NCBI GenBank assembly: GCA_964393035.1
Contig: CAYMRX010000001.1
Span: forward strand, 310,001 to 374,000
Reading direction: 5' to 3'
Length of the DNA: 64,000 bases
Source of the DNA: Tabrizicola_A sp964393035
GTDB taxonomy: Bacteria; Pseudomonadota; Alphaproteobacteria; Rhodobacterales; Rhodobacteraceae
The translations under genes were made by a program, and so were the position numbers. The notes below the pieces were generated by a model that was not told where the DNA came from, ran no database searches, and was given only the letters and a program-made list of their open reading frames with translations. Below are positions 16,763-25,212 of this stretch, piece by piece (the stretch's first letter is position 1; each line of letters starts with the position of its first letter).

Positions 16763-17926
16763 TCATGCACCATGCGGGCGAAGAAGCTCGCGGCTGATGA
16801 TGTGGCGCTGAATTTCCGATGTGCCTTCCCAGATGCGTTCCACCCGGGCATCGCGCCAGATGCGTTCCAGCGGCAGTTCGTCCATCAACCCCATGCCGCC
16901 ATGGATCTGGATGGCCTCATCGGCGATCATTGCCAGCACTTCGGTGGCTTTCAGTTTCGCCATCGACATGTCGGCCTCAGTCACCGTGCCTTGGTCGTAT
17001 TTCCACGCCGCCTCGCGGGTCAGGAGTTCCGCGGCCTTCAACTCCATTGCCATATCGGCAAGCTTGAAGCTGATGCCTTGGAACTTGCCGATCTGCTGGC
17101 CGAATTGCTTGCGTTCGGCGGCATAGGAGATCGCATGGCCCAGTGCGCGTTCGGCGCGGCCAAGGCAGGTGGAGGCGACTTGCAGGCGGGTGGCGCCGAG
17201 CCAGCTATTTGCCACCTCAAAGCCCTTGTGAACCTCGCCCAGGATCTGGCGTTTGTTCAGGCGGCAATCGTCGAATTCCAAGATGCCGTTGGTATAGCCG
17301 CGGTGCGAGACGTTGCGGTAACCGTCGCGCACCGTGAAACCTTTGGTGCCCTTGTCGACGAAAAAGGCGGTGATCTTTTTCTTCGGGCCGCGCGGGGTGT
17401 CTTCCTCGCCCGTGGCCATGAAGACGATGGCAAAGCCCGCCAGATCCACATGGGAGATGAAATGCTTGGTGCCGTTCAGCACCCAGTCGTCACCGTCCTG
17501 CCTGGCGCTGGCCTTCATGCCCCGCAGGTCCGAGCCGGCACCGGGTTCGGTCATGGCCAGGCAATCCCAGGTTTCGCCGCGGATACAGGGCATGAGATAC
17601 TGCTCGCGCTGTTCGGCGTTTCCGGCCAGAAGAATGTTCGACGGCCGCGCCACGCAGGTCCAATGCAGGGCGTAATTGGCCCGGCCAAGTTCCTTTTCGT
17701 AAAGCAGCCAGGACAGGGTATCGAGCCCCGCACCGCCCACTTCGGCGGGCATATTGGCGGCGTAAAGTCCGGCCTCGATGGCTTTTTTCTGGATCTCTTT
17801 GATAAGCTCCAGCGGCAGGTGGCCCGAGCGTTCGACGGCAAGCTCATGCGGGAACAGTTCGTTCTCCACAAAGGCCCGCGTCGCATCGACGATCATCTGT
17901 TGTTCTTCGGTCAGTCCGAAATGCAT
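16763..17926 (-). CDS. Acyl-CoA dehydrogenase, possible gamma-butyrobetainyl-CoA dehydrogenase
   Basis: This 387-residue FAD-dependent dehydrogenase introduces a 2,3-double bond into an acyl-CoA. Family marks are FGLTEEQQMIVDATRAFV, the substrate/FAD loop AMTEPGAGSDL, the second signature RKQFGQQIGKFQGISFKLADM, and QIHGGMGLMDELPLERIWRD followed by the catalytic glutamate in RIWEGTSEIQ. The length is usual for the family. Position beside caiD and an acyl-CoA ligase suggests crotonobetainyl-CoA formation from gamma-butyrobetainyl-CoA, analogous to CaiA run oxidatively. Fatty or branched acyl substrates cannot be excluded. Confidence 0.85.
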   Translation of the reverse strand: MHFGLTEEQQMIVDATRAFVENELFPHELAVERSGHLPLELIKEIQKKAIEAGLYAANMPAEVGGAGLDTLSWLLYEKELGRANYALHWTCVARPSNILLAGNAEQREQYLMPCIRGETWDCLAMTEPGAGSDLRGMKASARQDGDDWVLNGTKHFISHVDLAGFAIVFMATGEEDTPRGPKKKITAFFVDKGTKGFTVRDGYRNVSHRGYTNGILEFDDCRLNKRQILGEVHKGFEVANSWLGATRLQVASTCLGRAERALGHAISYAAERKQFGQQIGKFQGISFKLADMAMELKAAELLTREAAWKYDQGTVTEADMSMAKLKATEVLAMIADEAIQIHGGMGLMDELPLERIWRDARVERIWEGTSEIQRHIISRELLRPHGA

Positions 17927-17936
17927 CGGGGTCTCC

Positions 17937-18692
17937 TTACGGGTCCACGTTATAGGTCATACCGTCCACCGCCATGGCTTGGCCGGAGATCATCCGGGCA
18001 CGGGGTGAGGCGAGGAAAAGCGCGAGGTTGGCGACGTCTTCGGGGTCAGAAAGGCGTTTCAGGGCGGTGCCCGAGACATAGCCCTGCCGCACGGCGTTCG
18101 GCGTCATGCCCTTGGCGGCGGCTTCGGCGTCGATCACAAGGTCAATGCGGGGGCCGTTGACCGAGCCGGGGCAGATCGCGTTGGCACGGATGCCGTAAGG
18201 GCCAAGTTCCATCGCCACAGTTTTCATCAGCCCGATGACGCCCCATTTCGCCGCCACATAGGGCGCGCGGAACGGAGTGCCATAGAGGCCAGAGGTGGAG
18301 GAGGTGAAAATCATTACCCCCTGCCCTGCCGGTTTCATCAGGCGCGCGGCATGTTTGGCGGCCAGCATCGCGCCGTCCAGATTGACGCCAAGGCATTGGT
18401 GCCAGGCCTCAATCGGCATGTCTTCAATCGCCGCCGTCGGGCCTTTGATCCCGGCATTGGCGCAGAGCACATCCAGACCGCCCCATTCGGTGGCGATTTC
18501 GGCAAACAGGGCCTCCATCGCCGGTTCTTGGGCGGCATCGGCCAGAGTGCCGCGAACGCCCGCAGGCAGGGCGGCAATCTGGCCCGCGTCCACATCCGTC
18601 ACCCAGACGCGATAGCCCTCGGCGGCGAAGGCGCGGGCCATCACCAGACCGATGCCATTCGCGCCTGCGGTGATCAGGACGCGTTTGGTCAC
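17937..18692 (-). CDS. SDR family oxidoreductase, GTG start coupled to carnitine dehydrogenase
   Basis: This 251-residue short-chain dehydrogenase has the cofactor motif TAGANGIG at residues 8-15 (a variant of TGxxxGxG), NAG in CANAGIKG, catalytic Ser in SSTSGLYG and YVAAK (Tyr, Lys). The GTG start at 18690-18692 overlaps the TGA of the carnitine dehydrogenase gene as GTGA, so translation is coupled; the open frame upstream to 18830 lies inside that gene and is rejected. The C-terminal VDGMTY matches classical SDRs. Its tight link suggests action on a carnitine-related hydroxy acid, for instance the other stereoisomer, but this is unproven. Confidence 0.85.
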   Translation of the reverse strand: MTKRVLITAGANGIGLVMARAFAAEGYRVWVTDVDAGQIAALPAGVRGTLADAAQEPAMEALFAEIATEWGGLDVLCANAGIKGPTAAIEDMPIEAWHQCLGVNLDGAMLAAKHAARLMKPAGQGVMIFTSSTSGLYGTPFRAPYVAAKWGVIGLMKTVAMELGPYGIRANAICPGSVNGPRIDLVIDAEAAAKGMTPNAVRQGYVSGTALKRLSDPEDVANLALFLASPRARMISGQAMAVDGMTYNVDP

Positions 18693-20152
18693 TTCTTCTG
18701 CCCCACGGCACGGCCTGCGCCTTCGGGCAGCGGCAGGCTGGCATGGCCATCCGCAACCGCTTTCAGCTTGGCCCAGACCTCTGCCGAAGCCGGGGACGAT
18801 TTGCCTGCCGCCATATCGACATGCAGGCAAAGCTGCTCAATGGTGGCCACGCATTCCTCGCCCTTCATGATGCGCACGAAGGACCGGAAGCGCTTTTCAT
18901 CCGCCGAAATGATCTGGATCGTGCCGGTCAGCCGATCGCCCAGCTTGGCCTCGCCCAGATGGCGGATATGGGTTTCGGCGGAATAATAGCTGTGGCCTGC
19001 CGCCACATAATCCATCCCGGCCCCGATCAGCCGCAGAAAGGCGTCCACGGTTTCCGAGTTGGCAAAGTAGTAGCGGCTTTCGGTCATATGGCCATTGTAG
19101 TCGATCCAGCCGGGCAGCACCTGCATATGGGCCATGGCCAAAGGCGCCGCTTTCGGCGCGGTGTCGGTCGGGCCAAAGAAGGCCGCTGCCTTGCGCTCGT
19201 CATGTTCGCGCAAGACCTTGCCCGCACCCCAGTTGCGATCCTTCAAGGCGCGCAGGAAGCCGATCAGGTTGCTGTCGCGAATCCGCTCCAGCTCGCGGAT
19301 GGAGTGCATGCCGGATTGCGCGTCGGACTGGCCGGCGATCAGATCCACGAGTTCGTCGTTGAACTCGGGCACATCCATCAGCTTGGTCCAGGGCCAGGTC
19401 AGGCAGGGGCCGAACTGCGCCATGAAGTGCTTCATCCCGGCCTCGCCGCCTGCAACGCGATAGGTCTCGAAAAGACCCATCTGGCCCCAGCGCAGGCCAA
19501 AGCCCATGCGGATGGCCTCGTCGATTTCCTCAGTGGTGGCGATACCGTCTTTCACCAGCCACAGCGCCTCGCGCCAAACCGCCTCAAGGAAGCGGTCGGC
19601 GATATGGGCGTCGATTTCCTTGCGGACATGCAGCGGGAACATGCCGATTTCGCGCAAGATTTCCTTGGCGCACTCGATGGCCTCAGCCGGGTTCTTGGGG
19701 CTGGGCACCACTTCGGCCAAGGGCAAAAGGTAGACCGGGTTGAACGGGTGGGCGACAAAGATCATCCCCGGTTCAGGGGCTTTTTCCTGCAACTCGGACG
19801 GCTTGAAACCCGAGGTGGAGGAGCCGATCAACACCCCCGGCGCGACCTGCTGGATTTGCGCAAAGACGCGGTGCTTCAACTCCAGCCGTTCCGAGACGGA
19901 TTCCTGAATGTATTCGGCCCCTTCCACCGCTTCGGTGATGGTGCTGACAAAACTCAGCGTGCCTTCGGCGGGCATCGGCACATCGGAAAGCGCGGGCAGT
20001 GCCTTGCGGGCGTTGGCGATCACCTCGCCCACCTTGCGCGGGGCCTCGGGATCGGGATCAAAGACCGCCACATTCCAGCCGTTCAGCAGGAACCGCGCGG
20101 CCCAACCGCCGCCGATAACCCCACCCCCAATGATTGCCGCTTTCCGTGCCAT
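18689..20152 (-). CDS. lcdH: Carnitine 3-dehydrogenase fused to betainyl-CoA thioesterase
   Basis: This is a 487-residue two-domain enzyme. Residues 1 to about 320 form a 3-hydroxyacyl-CoA-dehydrogenase-type NAD enzyme (GGGVIGGGW at 9-17, HPFNPVYLLPL near 135, then the helical C-domain). Residues about 338-470 form a hotdog thioesterase (PGWIDYNGHMTESRYYF, with the catalytic Asp351). This architecture matches rhizobial and roseobacter L-carnitine dehydrogenases, in which the thioesterase domain releases glycine betaine from betainyl-CoA. The NAD domain oxidises L-carnitine to 3-dehydrocarnitine. It follows the BKACE gene on the same strand, with AAGGA as ribosome site, and overlaps the SDR gene. 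Confidence 0.9.
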   Translation of the reverse strand: MARKAAIIGGGVIGGGWAARFLLNGWNVAVFDPDPEAPRKVGEVIANARKALPALSDVPMPAEGTLSFVSTITEAVEGAEYIQESVSERLELKHRVFAQIQQVAPGVLIGSSTSGFKPSELQEKAPEPGMIFVAHPFNPVYLLPLAEVVPSPKNPAEAIECAKEILREIGMFPLHVRKEIDAHIADRFLEAVWREALWLVKDGIATTEEIDEAIRMGFGLRWGQMGLFETYRVAGGEAGMKHFMAQFGPCLTWPWTKLMDVPEFNDELVDLIAGQSDAQSGMHSIRELERIRDSNLIGFLRALKDRNWGAGKVLREHDERKAAAFFGPTDTAPKAAPLAMAHMQVLPGWIDYNGHMTESRYYFANSETVDAFLRLIGAGMDYVAAGHSYYSAETHIRHLGEAKLGDRLTGTIQIISADEKRFRSFVRIMKGEECVATIEQLCLHVDMAAGKSSPASAEVWAKLKAVADGHASLPLPEGAGRAVGQKK

Positions 20153-20200
20153 GCCTTGTCCTTTTTATCTTGACCCTAAGGTCCGCGCCCAGCGCAGCCT

Positions 20201-20223
20201 TGCCCCGGCGCGTTGCCGGGGCA
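20201..20223 (-). terminator. Stem-loop between the BKACE gene and the carnitine dehydrogenase gene
   Basis: A 9-bp GC stem (TGCCCCGGC at 20201-20209, GCCGGGGCA at 20215-20223) with a five-base loop. There is no U tract on the minus strand, so attenuation or mRNA processing within the operon is likelier than full termination. Confidence 0.45.
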
Positions 20224-20268
20224 GGCAGCATGGGCCAATCCACATATGTCGCCCGCCCAAGCCTCAGC

Positions 20269-21183
20269 TCAGCGTGGCAAGGGTGCCCGCTTTTCCAGCT
20301 TCAGCTTGGCCCGCACCTCAGCCGGGGTAATCACCCGCGCCCCAAGGTTCGAGATGATGCTGACAGCGCGCTCTACCAGTTGCGCGTTGGTCGCCAGCAC
20401 GCCTTTGTCGAGCCAGAGGTTATCTTCCAGACCCACCCGCACGTTGCCACCCGCCAGAACGGCAGCGGCCACATAGGGCATCTGGTGACGGCCCAGCGCA
20501 AAGGCCGACCAGAACCAGTCGGACGGCACATTGTTTACCATCGCCAGAAAGGTGTTCAGGTCATCCGGCGCGCCCCACGGAACGCCCATGCACAGTTGCA
20601 CCAGCACCGGATCAGGGATGACGCCTTCAGAGGCAAGCTGCTTGGCCAGCCACAGATGGCCGGTGTCGAAGGCCTCGATCTCGATGCGGACGCCCGCCTT
20701 GGTCATGCGGGTCGCCATATCGCGCAGCATGCCGGGCGTGTTGACCATCACATAATCGGCTTCGTTGAAGTTCATCGTGCCGCAATCGAGCGTGCAAATC
20801 TCGGGGCGGCATTCGACGACATGCGCCACGCGCTCGGTCGCGCCTGCCATGTCCGAACGCGGGCCGATGCGGCCCATGTCCTCGGTGCCTTCGAAATAGA
20901 TGTCGCCGCCCATCCCGGCGGTCAGGTTCAAAACCACATCGGTGCCAGAGTCGCGAATACGCTCGGTCACCTCGCGGTACAGGGCCGGGTCGCGGGCGGG
21001 CTTGCCGGTTTCGGGGTCGCGCACATGGCAATGCACGATGGCCGCACCCGCCTTGGCCGCATCAATCGCCGACTTGGCAATCTGTTCCGGGCTGCGCGGC
21101 ACATGCGGGCTGCGGTCCTGCGTGCCACCCGATCCGGTGACGGCGCAGGTGATGAAAACTTCGCGGTTCATGGCCAGTGGCAT
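20269..21183 (-). CDS. cdhC: Dehydrocarnitine cleavage enzyme (BKACE/DUF849 family)
   Basis: This 304-residue enzyme belongs to the beta-keto acid cleavage family (formerly DUF849, KCE type). In carnitine catabolism it converts 3-dehydrocarnitine plus acetyl-CoA to acetoacetate and betainyl-CoA. Family features include REVFITCAVTGSGG, the zinc-binding HCHVRDPETG around residue 50, LTAGMGGD and AAAVLAGGNVRVGLEDN. The start at 21183 has GGAGG six bases upstream, better than the longer frame to 21231. It is the first gene of the minus-strand carnitine operon, divergent from the GlxA/AraC regulator. Assignment to dehydrocarnitine relies on neighbours as well as sequence. Confidence 0.88.
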   Translation of the reverse strand: MPLAMNREVFITCAVTGSGGTQDRSPHVPRSPEQIAKSAIDAAKAGAAIVHCHVRDPETGKPARDPALYREVTERIRDSGTDVVLNLTAGMGGDIYFEGTEDMGRIGPRSDMAGATERVAHVVECRPEICTLDCGTMNFNEADYVMVNTPGMLRDMATRMTKAGVRIEIEAFDTGHLWLAKQLASEGVIPDPVLVQLCMGVPWGAPDDLNTFLAMVNNVPSDWFWSAFALGRHQMPYVAAAVLAGGNVRVGLEDNLWLDKGVLATNAQLVERAVSIISNLGARVITPAEVRAKLKLEKRAPLPR

Positions 21184-21221
21184 GGGAATCCTCCAATTCG
21201 GTTCGCGCCAGCATAGCGGGG

Positions 21222-21249
21222 TTGCAATCACGCGCTTTGCAAATTACGC
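21222..21249. promoter_or_regulatory. Direct repeat in the divergent carnitine promoter region, candidate regulator site
   Basis: Two copies of a TTGCAA...ACGC motif (TTGCAATCACGC at 21222-21233, TTGCAAATTACGC at 21237-21249) start 15 bases apart in the 73-base gap between cdhC and its divergent regulator. Paired direct repeats are the usual target layout of AraC-type regulators. Confidence 0.45.
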
Positions 21250-21256
21250 AATCTTC

Positions 21257-22219
21257 ATGTCGAAAAACGCAACAATCTTCGCCGCATCGCAGCAGCCCCT
21301 GACTCTGGCACTTTTGGTTCTGCCACAGGCCTCGATCCTTGAGGTCGCCTCAACGCTGGACCCGATGCGATCGGCCAATCGGCATTTGGGATCAGAGGTT
21401 TACCGTTGGCGCGTCGTCTCCCCCGACGGGCAGGCGGTGCCGCTGACCTGTGGTATCGAGCTTCCCTCAAACGGGCCTTTGCGTGCGGCAGAAGGGGCGG
21501 ATGCGCTGATCGTCATTGCCGGATTTCAGCAATGGCAGGGCGCAACCCCGCACCTGATCCGTGAACTGTCGCGCATGGCCCCGCGCTTTTCCGCCGTCGG
21601 CGGGATTGATGCCGGGCCTTGGGTGCTGGCGCGTGCGGGGCTTTTGAACAGCTACAAGGCCACCGTGCATTGGGAGGATCTGGAAGATTTCGCTGCCGCC
21701 CATCCGGAGGTTGAGGTGCAGCCTGACCGCTTTGTCATCGACCGCGGTCGCTTTAGCGCAGGCGGGGCCGCCCCCGCCGCCGATCTGATGCTGCACCTGA
21801 TCCGCGCCCGTCATGGGCCTGCACTGGCCCTGCAAGTCGCCGCCAGCTTCATCACCACCGCCCGCGACGGGCACGAGCCGCAAGTCAGCCCGCGCAAAAC
21901 CGATCCGCGCCTTGACCCGCGCGTCGCCTTGGCCATCGCCCGCATGGAAGCCCAACTCGACAGCCCCGAACCCATGGCCGACCTTGCCCAGGCCATCGGC
22001 CTGTCCCCCCGCCGCCTGGAACAGATTTTCTCCGAAAATCTTGGCCTGACGCCCGCCGCCTATGCCCTGACCCTGCGGTTGCAAGCGGCGCGCCGGATGA
22101 TCACCGACACCCGCCACCCCATGGCCGAAGTGGCGCTGCGCTGCGGGTTCTCCTCCGCCTCCAGCCTCTCTCGCGCCTTCCGCACGAAATTCGGCATGGC
22201 CCCCAGCCGGTTGCGCTAG
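21257..22219 (+). CDS. GlxA-type AraC transcriptional regulator, CdhR-like
   Basis: This 320-residue regulator has an N-terminal DJ-1/PfpI-like (GATase1-type) ligand domain (TLALLVLPQASILEV, then GGIDAGPWVLARAGLL) and a C-terminal AraC DNA-binding domain with two helix-turn-helix units (MADLAQAIGLSPRRLEQIF and MAEVALRCGFSSASSLSRAF). This architecture is that of CdhR and GbdR, which sense carnitine or betaine in Pseudomonas. Divergence from the dehydrocarnitine cleavage gene supports control of carnitine catabolism. The ATG at 21257 gives the natural domain start; the frame upstream lies inside cdhC. The ligand is inferred. Confidence 0.85.
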   Translation: MSKNATIFAASQQPLTLALLVLPQASILEVASTLDPMRSANRHLGSEVYRWRVVSPDGQAVPLTCGIELPSNGPLRAAEGADALIVIAGFQQWQGATPHLIRELSRMAPRFSAVGGIDAGPWVLARAGLLNSYKATVHWEDLEDFAAAHPEVEVQPDRFVIDRGRFSAGGAAPAADLMLHLIRARHGPALALQVAASFITTARDGHEPQVSPRKTDPRLDPRVALAIARMEAQLDSPEPMADLAQAIGLSPRRLEQIFSENLGLTPAAYALTLRLQAARRMITDTRHPMAEVALRCGFSSASSLSRAFRTKFGMAPSRLR

Positions 22220-22243
22220 ATTTGAAGGCAGGAGCCTCCGGCG

Positions 22244-22301
22244 GGGATATTTGGGCAGAGAGGATGAAACCCATTGGTCATCCTCTCTGCCCAAATATCC
22301 C
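22244..22301. terminator. Perfect 24-bp inverted repeat, bidirectional terminator-like
   Basis: Arms 22244-22267 and 22278-22301 are perfectly complementary over 24 bp around a ten-base loop, in the gap between convergent genes. The arms consist of two inverted copies of the GGGATATTTGGGC element. A 23-nt piece of the right arm recurs exactly at 54913-54935. The rest of the 22220-22338 gap has a GC-rich flank and no gene. Confidence 0.75.
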
Positions 22302-22338
22302 GGGGGTGAGCCCGGAACGGGCGAGGGGGCTGGCCCCC

Positions 22339-24348
22339 TTACACCGGTTCCAACAATCCCCGACCTTTCAGCAAAGGCTCTACCCCCGGCATGCGGCCGC
22401 GGAATTGGGTGTATAGGTCTTCGGCGGGTTGCGAGCCACCCGCCGACAGGATGAAGGTTTCCAACCGTTTCGCGGTATCGGCGTCAAAGGCATTGCCGGC
22501 TTCCTCGAAGGCGGCAAAGGCGTCGGCATCCATCACCTCGGACCACATGTAGCTGTAATAACCCGAGGAATAGCCGTCACCGGAAAACACATGCGCGAAA
22601 TGCGGTGTGGCGTGGCGCATCCGGATGGCCTGCGGCATGCCGATGGCTTCCAGAACTTCGGCCTGTTTCTGCATTGGATCGGCGGGTGCCGCGCCTTCGT
22701 GGAAGGCCAGATCGACAAGGGCCGAGGCAATGAACTCGACCGTGGCAAAGCCCTGGTCATAGGTGCCCGCGGCCAATAGACGCTGCAACAGGTCGGCGGG
22801 CATCGCTTCGCCCGTCTGCCAGTGGCGGGCGTGTTTTTCCAAGACCTCGGGCACCTCCAGCCAGTGTTCGTAAAGCTGGCTCGGCAGTTCCACGAAATCG
22901 CGGGCCACCGAGGTGCCGGAGATGAAGCCATAGGTCACGTTCGACAGCATCTGATGCAGGGCATGGCCGAATTCGTGGAACAGCGTGCGCGCGTCGTCAT
23001 AGGACAGGAGCGCCGGCTCACCCTTGGCGAAGTTGCAGACATTGACCACGATCGGCCTTGTGTCCTGTCCGAGCTTCTTCTGGCTGCGCATCGCAGAACA
23101 CCACGCGCCCGAGCGCTTTGAGCCGCGCGCGAAGTAGTCGCCCAGAAACACCGCAACGTGGGCGCCATTGCGGGTGACGTCCCAGCCGCGCACATCGGGG
23201 TGGTAGAAGGGGCCAGCGATCTCGCGGAATTCGAGGTTGAAAAGCCGGGTTGCGCAATCGAATTGCGCGGCCAGCATCGCGTCGAGCGAGAGGTACGGCT
23301 TCAGCGCCGCTTCATCCAGATCATGTTCAGCCTTGCGGCGCTTTTCGCTGTAATAGCGCCAATCCCATGGCTCCAGCGGGCCTTGGAACCCATCGGCATG
23401 CAGCATGGCCTCCAGCAGGGCGGCATCCGACAGCGCCTTGGTCCGGGCGGGTTCCCATACCCGCATCAGCAGACCGCGCACAGCCTGAGGGGTTTTGGCC
23501 ATTTCGGGTTCCAGCTTGAAATCGGCAAAGCTGGCATAGCCGAGAAGGGTCGCCCGTTCGTGCCGCAGGGCGAGGATTTCGGCTGCAATCGCGCGGTTGT
23601 CATTGGCATTTGCGCCGCGCATCCCCCATGCCGCATAGGCCTTTTCGCGCAAGGCACGTCGGGGCGAGAATTGCAGGAAAGGCACGATCAGCGAGCGTGA
23701 CAACGTCACCACCGGGCCGGACTGGGCTTTCTCGGATCCCGCCGCGCGGGCCGCGGTGATGACGAAATCGGGCAAGCCTTCCAGATCGGCCTCTGTCAGC
23801 GGCATGAACCATTCGCGTTCATCGGCCAGCAGGTTCTGGCTGAACTGGGTGCCAAGAATGGCAAGACGGGCTTTCACCGCCGTCAGTCGCTCCGCCGCTT
23901 CGCCGTGCAGATTTGCGCCGGAGCGGACGAACATCTGGTGGTAGAGATCCAGCACACGGGCCTGTTCTGATGTCAGATCAAGGGATTGGCACGCCTGCCA
24001 AAGCATCTCGATCCGGGCGAACAGCGCCTTGTTGTTGGTGACTTCCGACGAAAAGGCGCTGAGTTTCGGGGCAAGCTCGCGCATCAGCGCCTCGCGGGCG
24101 TCATTCGCGTCAGCCCCGGCAAGATTGTAGAAAACACCCGACACCCGGTCGAGCAGGGTTTCGGCCAGTTCCAGTGCCTCGATGGTATTGGCAAAGGTCG
24201 GCGCGTCGGGGTTTTCTGCGATCTGCGCAATATTTTCGCGGGCCTGTCCCAAGGCGGTGTCGAAGGCGGGGGCGAAATCGGCATCGCGGATTTCGGCAAA
24301 GGGTGGCAGGGCGAACTCGGTGGTCCAAGGGGCGAGGAGGGCGTTCAT
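22339..24348 (-). CDS. M3 family metallopeptidase (Dcp/oligopeptidase A type)
   Basis: This 669-residue cytoplasmic zinc peptidase degrades short peptides. The catalytic motif FHEFGHALHQM lies near residue 459, with the third zinc ligand glutamate expected about 25-30 residues later in the VARDFVELPSQLYEHW region. The N-terminus (TEFALPPFAEIRDADFAPAF) and the FYHPDVRGWDVTRNGAHVAVF-type region match peptidyl-dipeptidase Dcp and oligopeptidase A. Length is usual. It lies 18 bases after the start side of an amino-acid-type permease gene, in the same direction, and may recycle peptides. Which of Dcp or OpdA it resembles most was not resolved. Confidence 0.9.
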   Translation of the reverse strand: MNALLAPWTTEFALPPFAEIRDADFAPAFDTALGQARENIAQIAENPDAPTFANTIEALELAETLLDRVSGVFYNLAGADANDAREALMRELAPKLSAFSSEVTNNKALFARIEMLWQACQSLDLTSEQARVLDLYHQMFVRSGANLHGEAAERLTAVKARLAILGTQFSQNLLADEREWFMPLTEADLEGLPDFVITAARAAGSEKAQSGPVVTLSRSLIVPFLQFSPRRALREKAYAAWGMRGANANDNRAIAAEILALRHERATLLGYASFADFKLEPEMAKTPQAVRGLLMRVWEPARTKALSDAALLEAMLHADGFQGPLEPWDWRYYSEKRRKAEHDLDEAALKPYLSLDAMLAAQFDCATRLFNLEFREIAGPFYHPDVRGWDVTRNGAHVAVFLGDYFARGSKRSGAWCSAMRSQKKLGQDTRPIVVNVCNFAKGEPALLSYDDARTLFHEFGHALHQMLSNVTYGFISGTSVARDFVELPSQLYEHWLEVPEVLEKHARHWQTGEAMPADLLQRLLAAGTYDQGFATVEFIASALVDLAFHEGAAPADPMQKQAEVLEAIGMPQAIRMRHATPHFAHVFSGDGYSSGYYSYMWSEVMDADAFAAFEEAGNAFDADTAKRLETFILSAGGSQPAEDLYTQFRGRMPGVEPLLKGRGLLEPV

Positions 24349-24366
24349 CGGGGGGCCTTTCGGAAC

Positions 24367-25164
24367 TTAGCGCCGGTCGCGGGCGCGCAGGTGCATTTCG
24401 ATTCGGCGCAGGATCAGGCTGAGCGTGATGGTCATGGTCAGATAGATCAGCGCCGCGACGTTATAGGTTTCAAAATAGCGGAAATTTCCGACCGCCGTCA
24501 CCTTGGCCAGTTGTGCCACATCGGTGACGCCCAGCACGGCCACAAGCGAGCTGTCTTTCACCATGGCCACGAAATCGTTGCCAAGGGGCGGCAGGATCAG
24601 CCGGAAGGCTTGCGGAAATGTAATATGGCGAAAACGCTGCCAGCCATTCAGGCCCAAGGCCTGCGCGGCCTCGATCTGGCCCTTGTCGACGGCCTGAAGG
24701 CCCGCGCGAAAAATCTCGGCCAGAAAGGCGGAATAGGCCAGCATCAGGGCGATGACAGCCCGCGAGAGCAGCGGGAAATCACGGGTGCGCAGCGGCGGCA
24801 GGCCCAAGGGGTCGATCGCCTGATTGATCAGCCAGACCATGCCGGGGGCCAGCACAAAGGCAACGTAAAGCAGCAGCACGATGATCGGCACACCGCGCAT
24901 CACCTCGATGTAAAGCCGGGCGATCTGGCGCAGGATGAGATGGCGCGACAGCATCATGACCGCCAGTCCAAGCCCGATGAGGCAGGCCCCGAGATAGGCC
25001 ACCACGGCGACGCCGATGGTGATCCAGATACCCTTGGACAGGGCCGAAAGCGCGGCGGAATAGACGTCGGATGTGGCGATCTGGAAGAACAGAAATGCCC
25101 CGGTCAGGGCCAGAATTACCAGCCACCAAGGGAAATCATCTTCAGGTTTGGCATTGGGGGTCAT
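24367..25164 (-). CDS. Amino acid ABC transporter permease (HisM/GlnP family)
   Basis: This 265-residue inner-membrane permease of the polar amino acid uptake family has an N-terminal hydrophobic segment, the family block VMRGVPIIVLLLYVAFVL, an SAFLAEIFRAGLQAVDKGQ region and the EAA loop EAAQALGLNGWQRFRHITFP. It follows the binding-protein gene by 48 bases with a hairpin between. Usually such permeases pair with an ATPase gene in the same operon, but none is present on either side here. Substrate is probably a polar amino acid or related amine. Confidence 0.88.
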   Translation of the reverse strand: MTPNAKPEDDFPWWLVILALTGAFLFFQIATSDVYSAALSALSKGIWITIGVAVVAYLGACLIGLGLAVMMLSRHLILRQIARLYIEVMRGVPIIVLLLYVAFVLAPGMVWLINQAIDPLGLPPLRTRDFPLLSRAVIALMLAYSAFLAEIFRAGLQAVDKGQIEAAQALGLNGWQRFRHITFPQAFRLILPPLGNDFVAMVKDSSLVAVLGVTDVAQLAKVTAVGNFRYFETYNVAALIYLTMTITLSLILRRIEMHLRARDRR

Positions 25165-25174
25165 GTGGGAAAGC

Positions 25175-25204
25175 TGCGGCCCCGCCCCAAGGGATGGGGC
25201 CGCA
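25175..25204 (-). terminator. Stem-loop between binding-protein and permease genes
   Basis: A 9-bp stem (TGCGGCCCC at 25175-25183, GGGGCCGCA at 25196-25204) with a 12-base loop, eight bases after the binding-protein stop. Hairpins here often raise binding-protein mRNA level relative to the permease. Confidence 0.5.
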
Positions 25205-25212
25205 AAGGGCTG

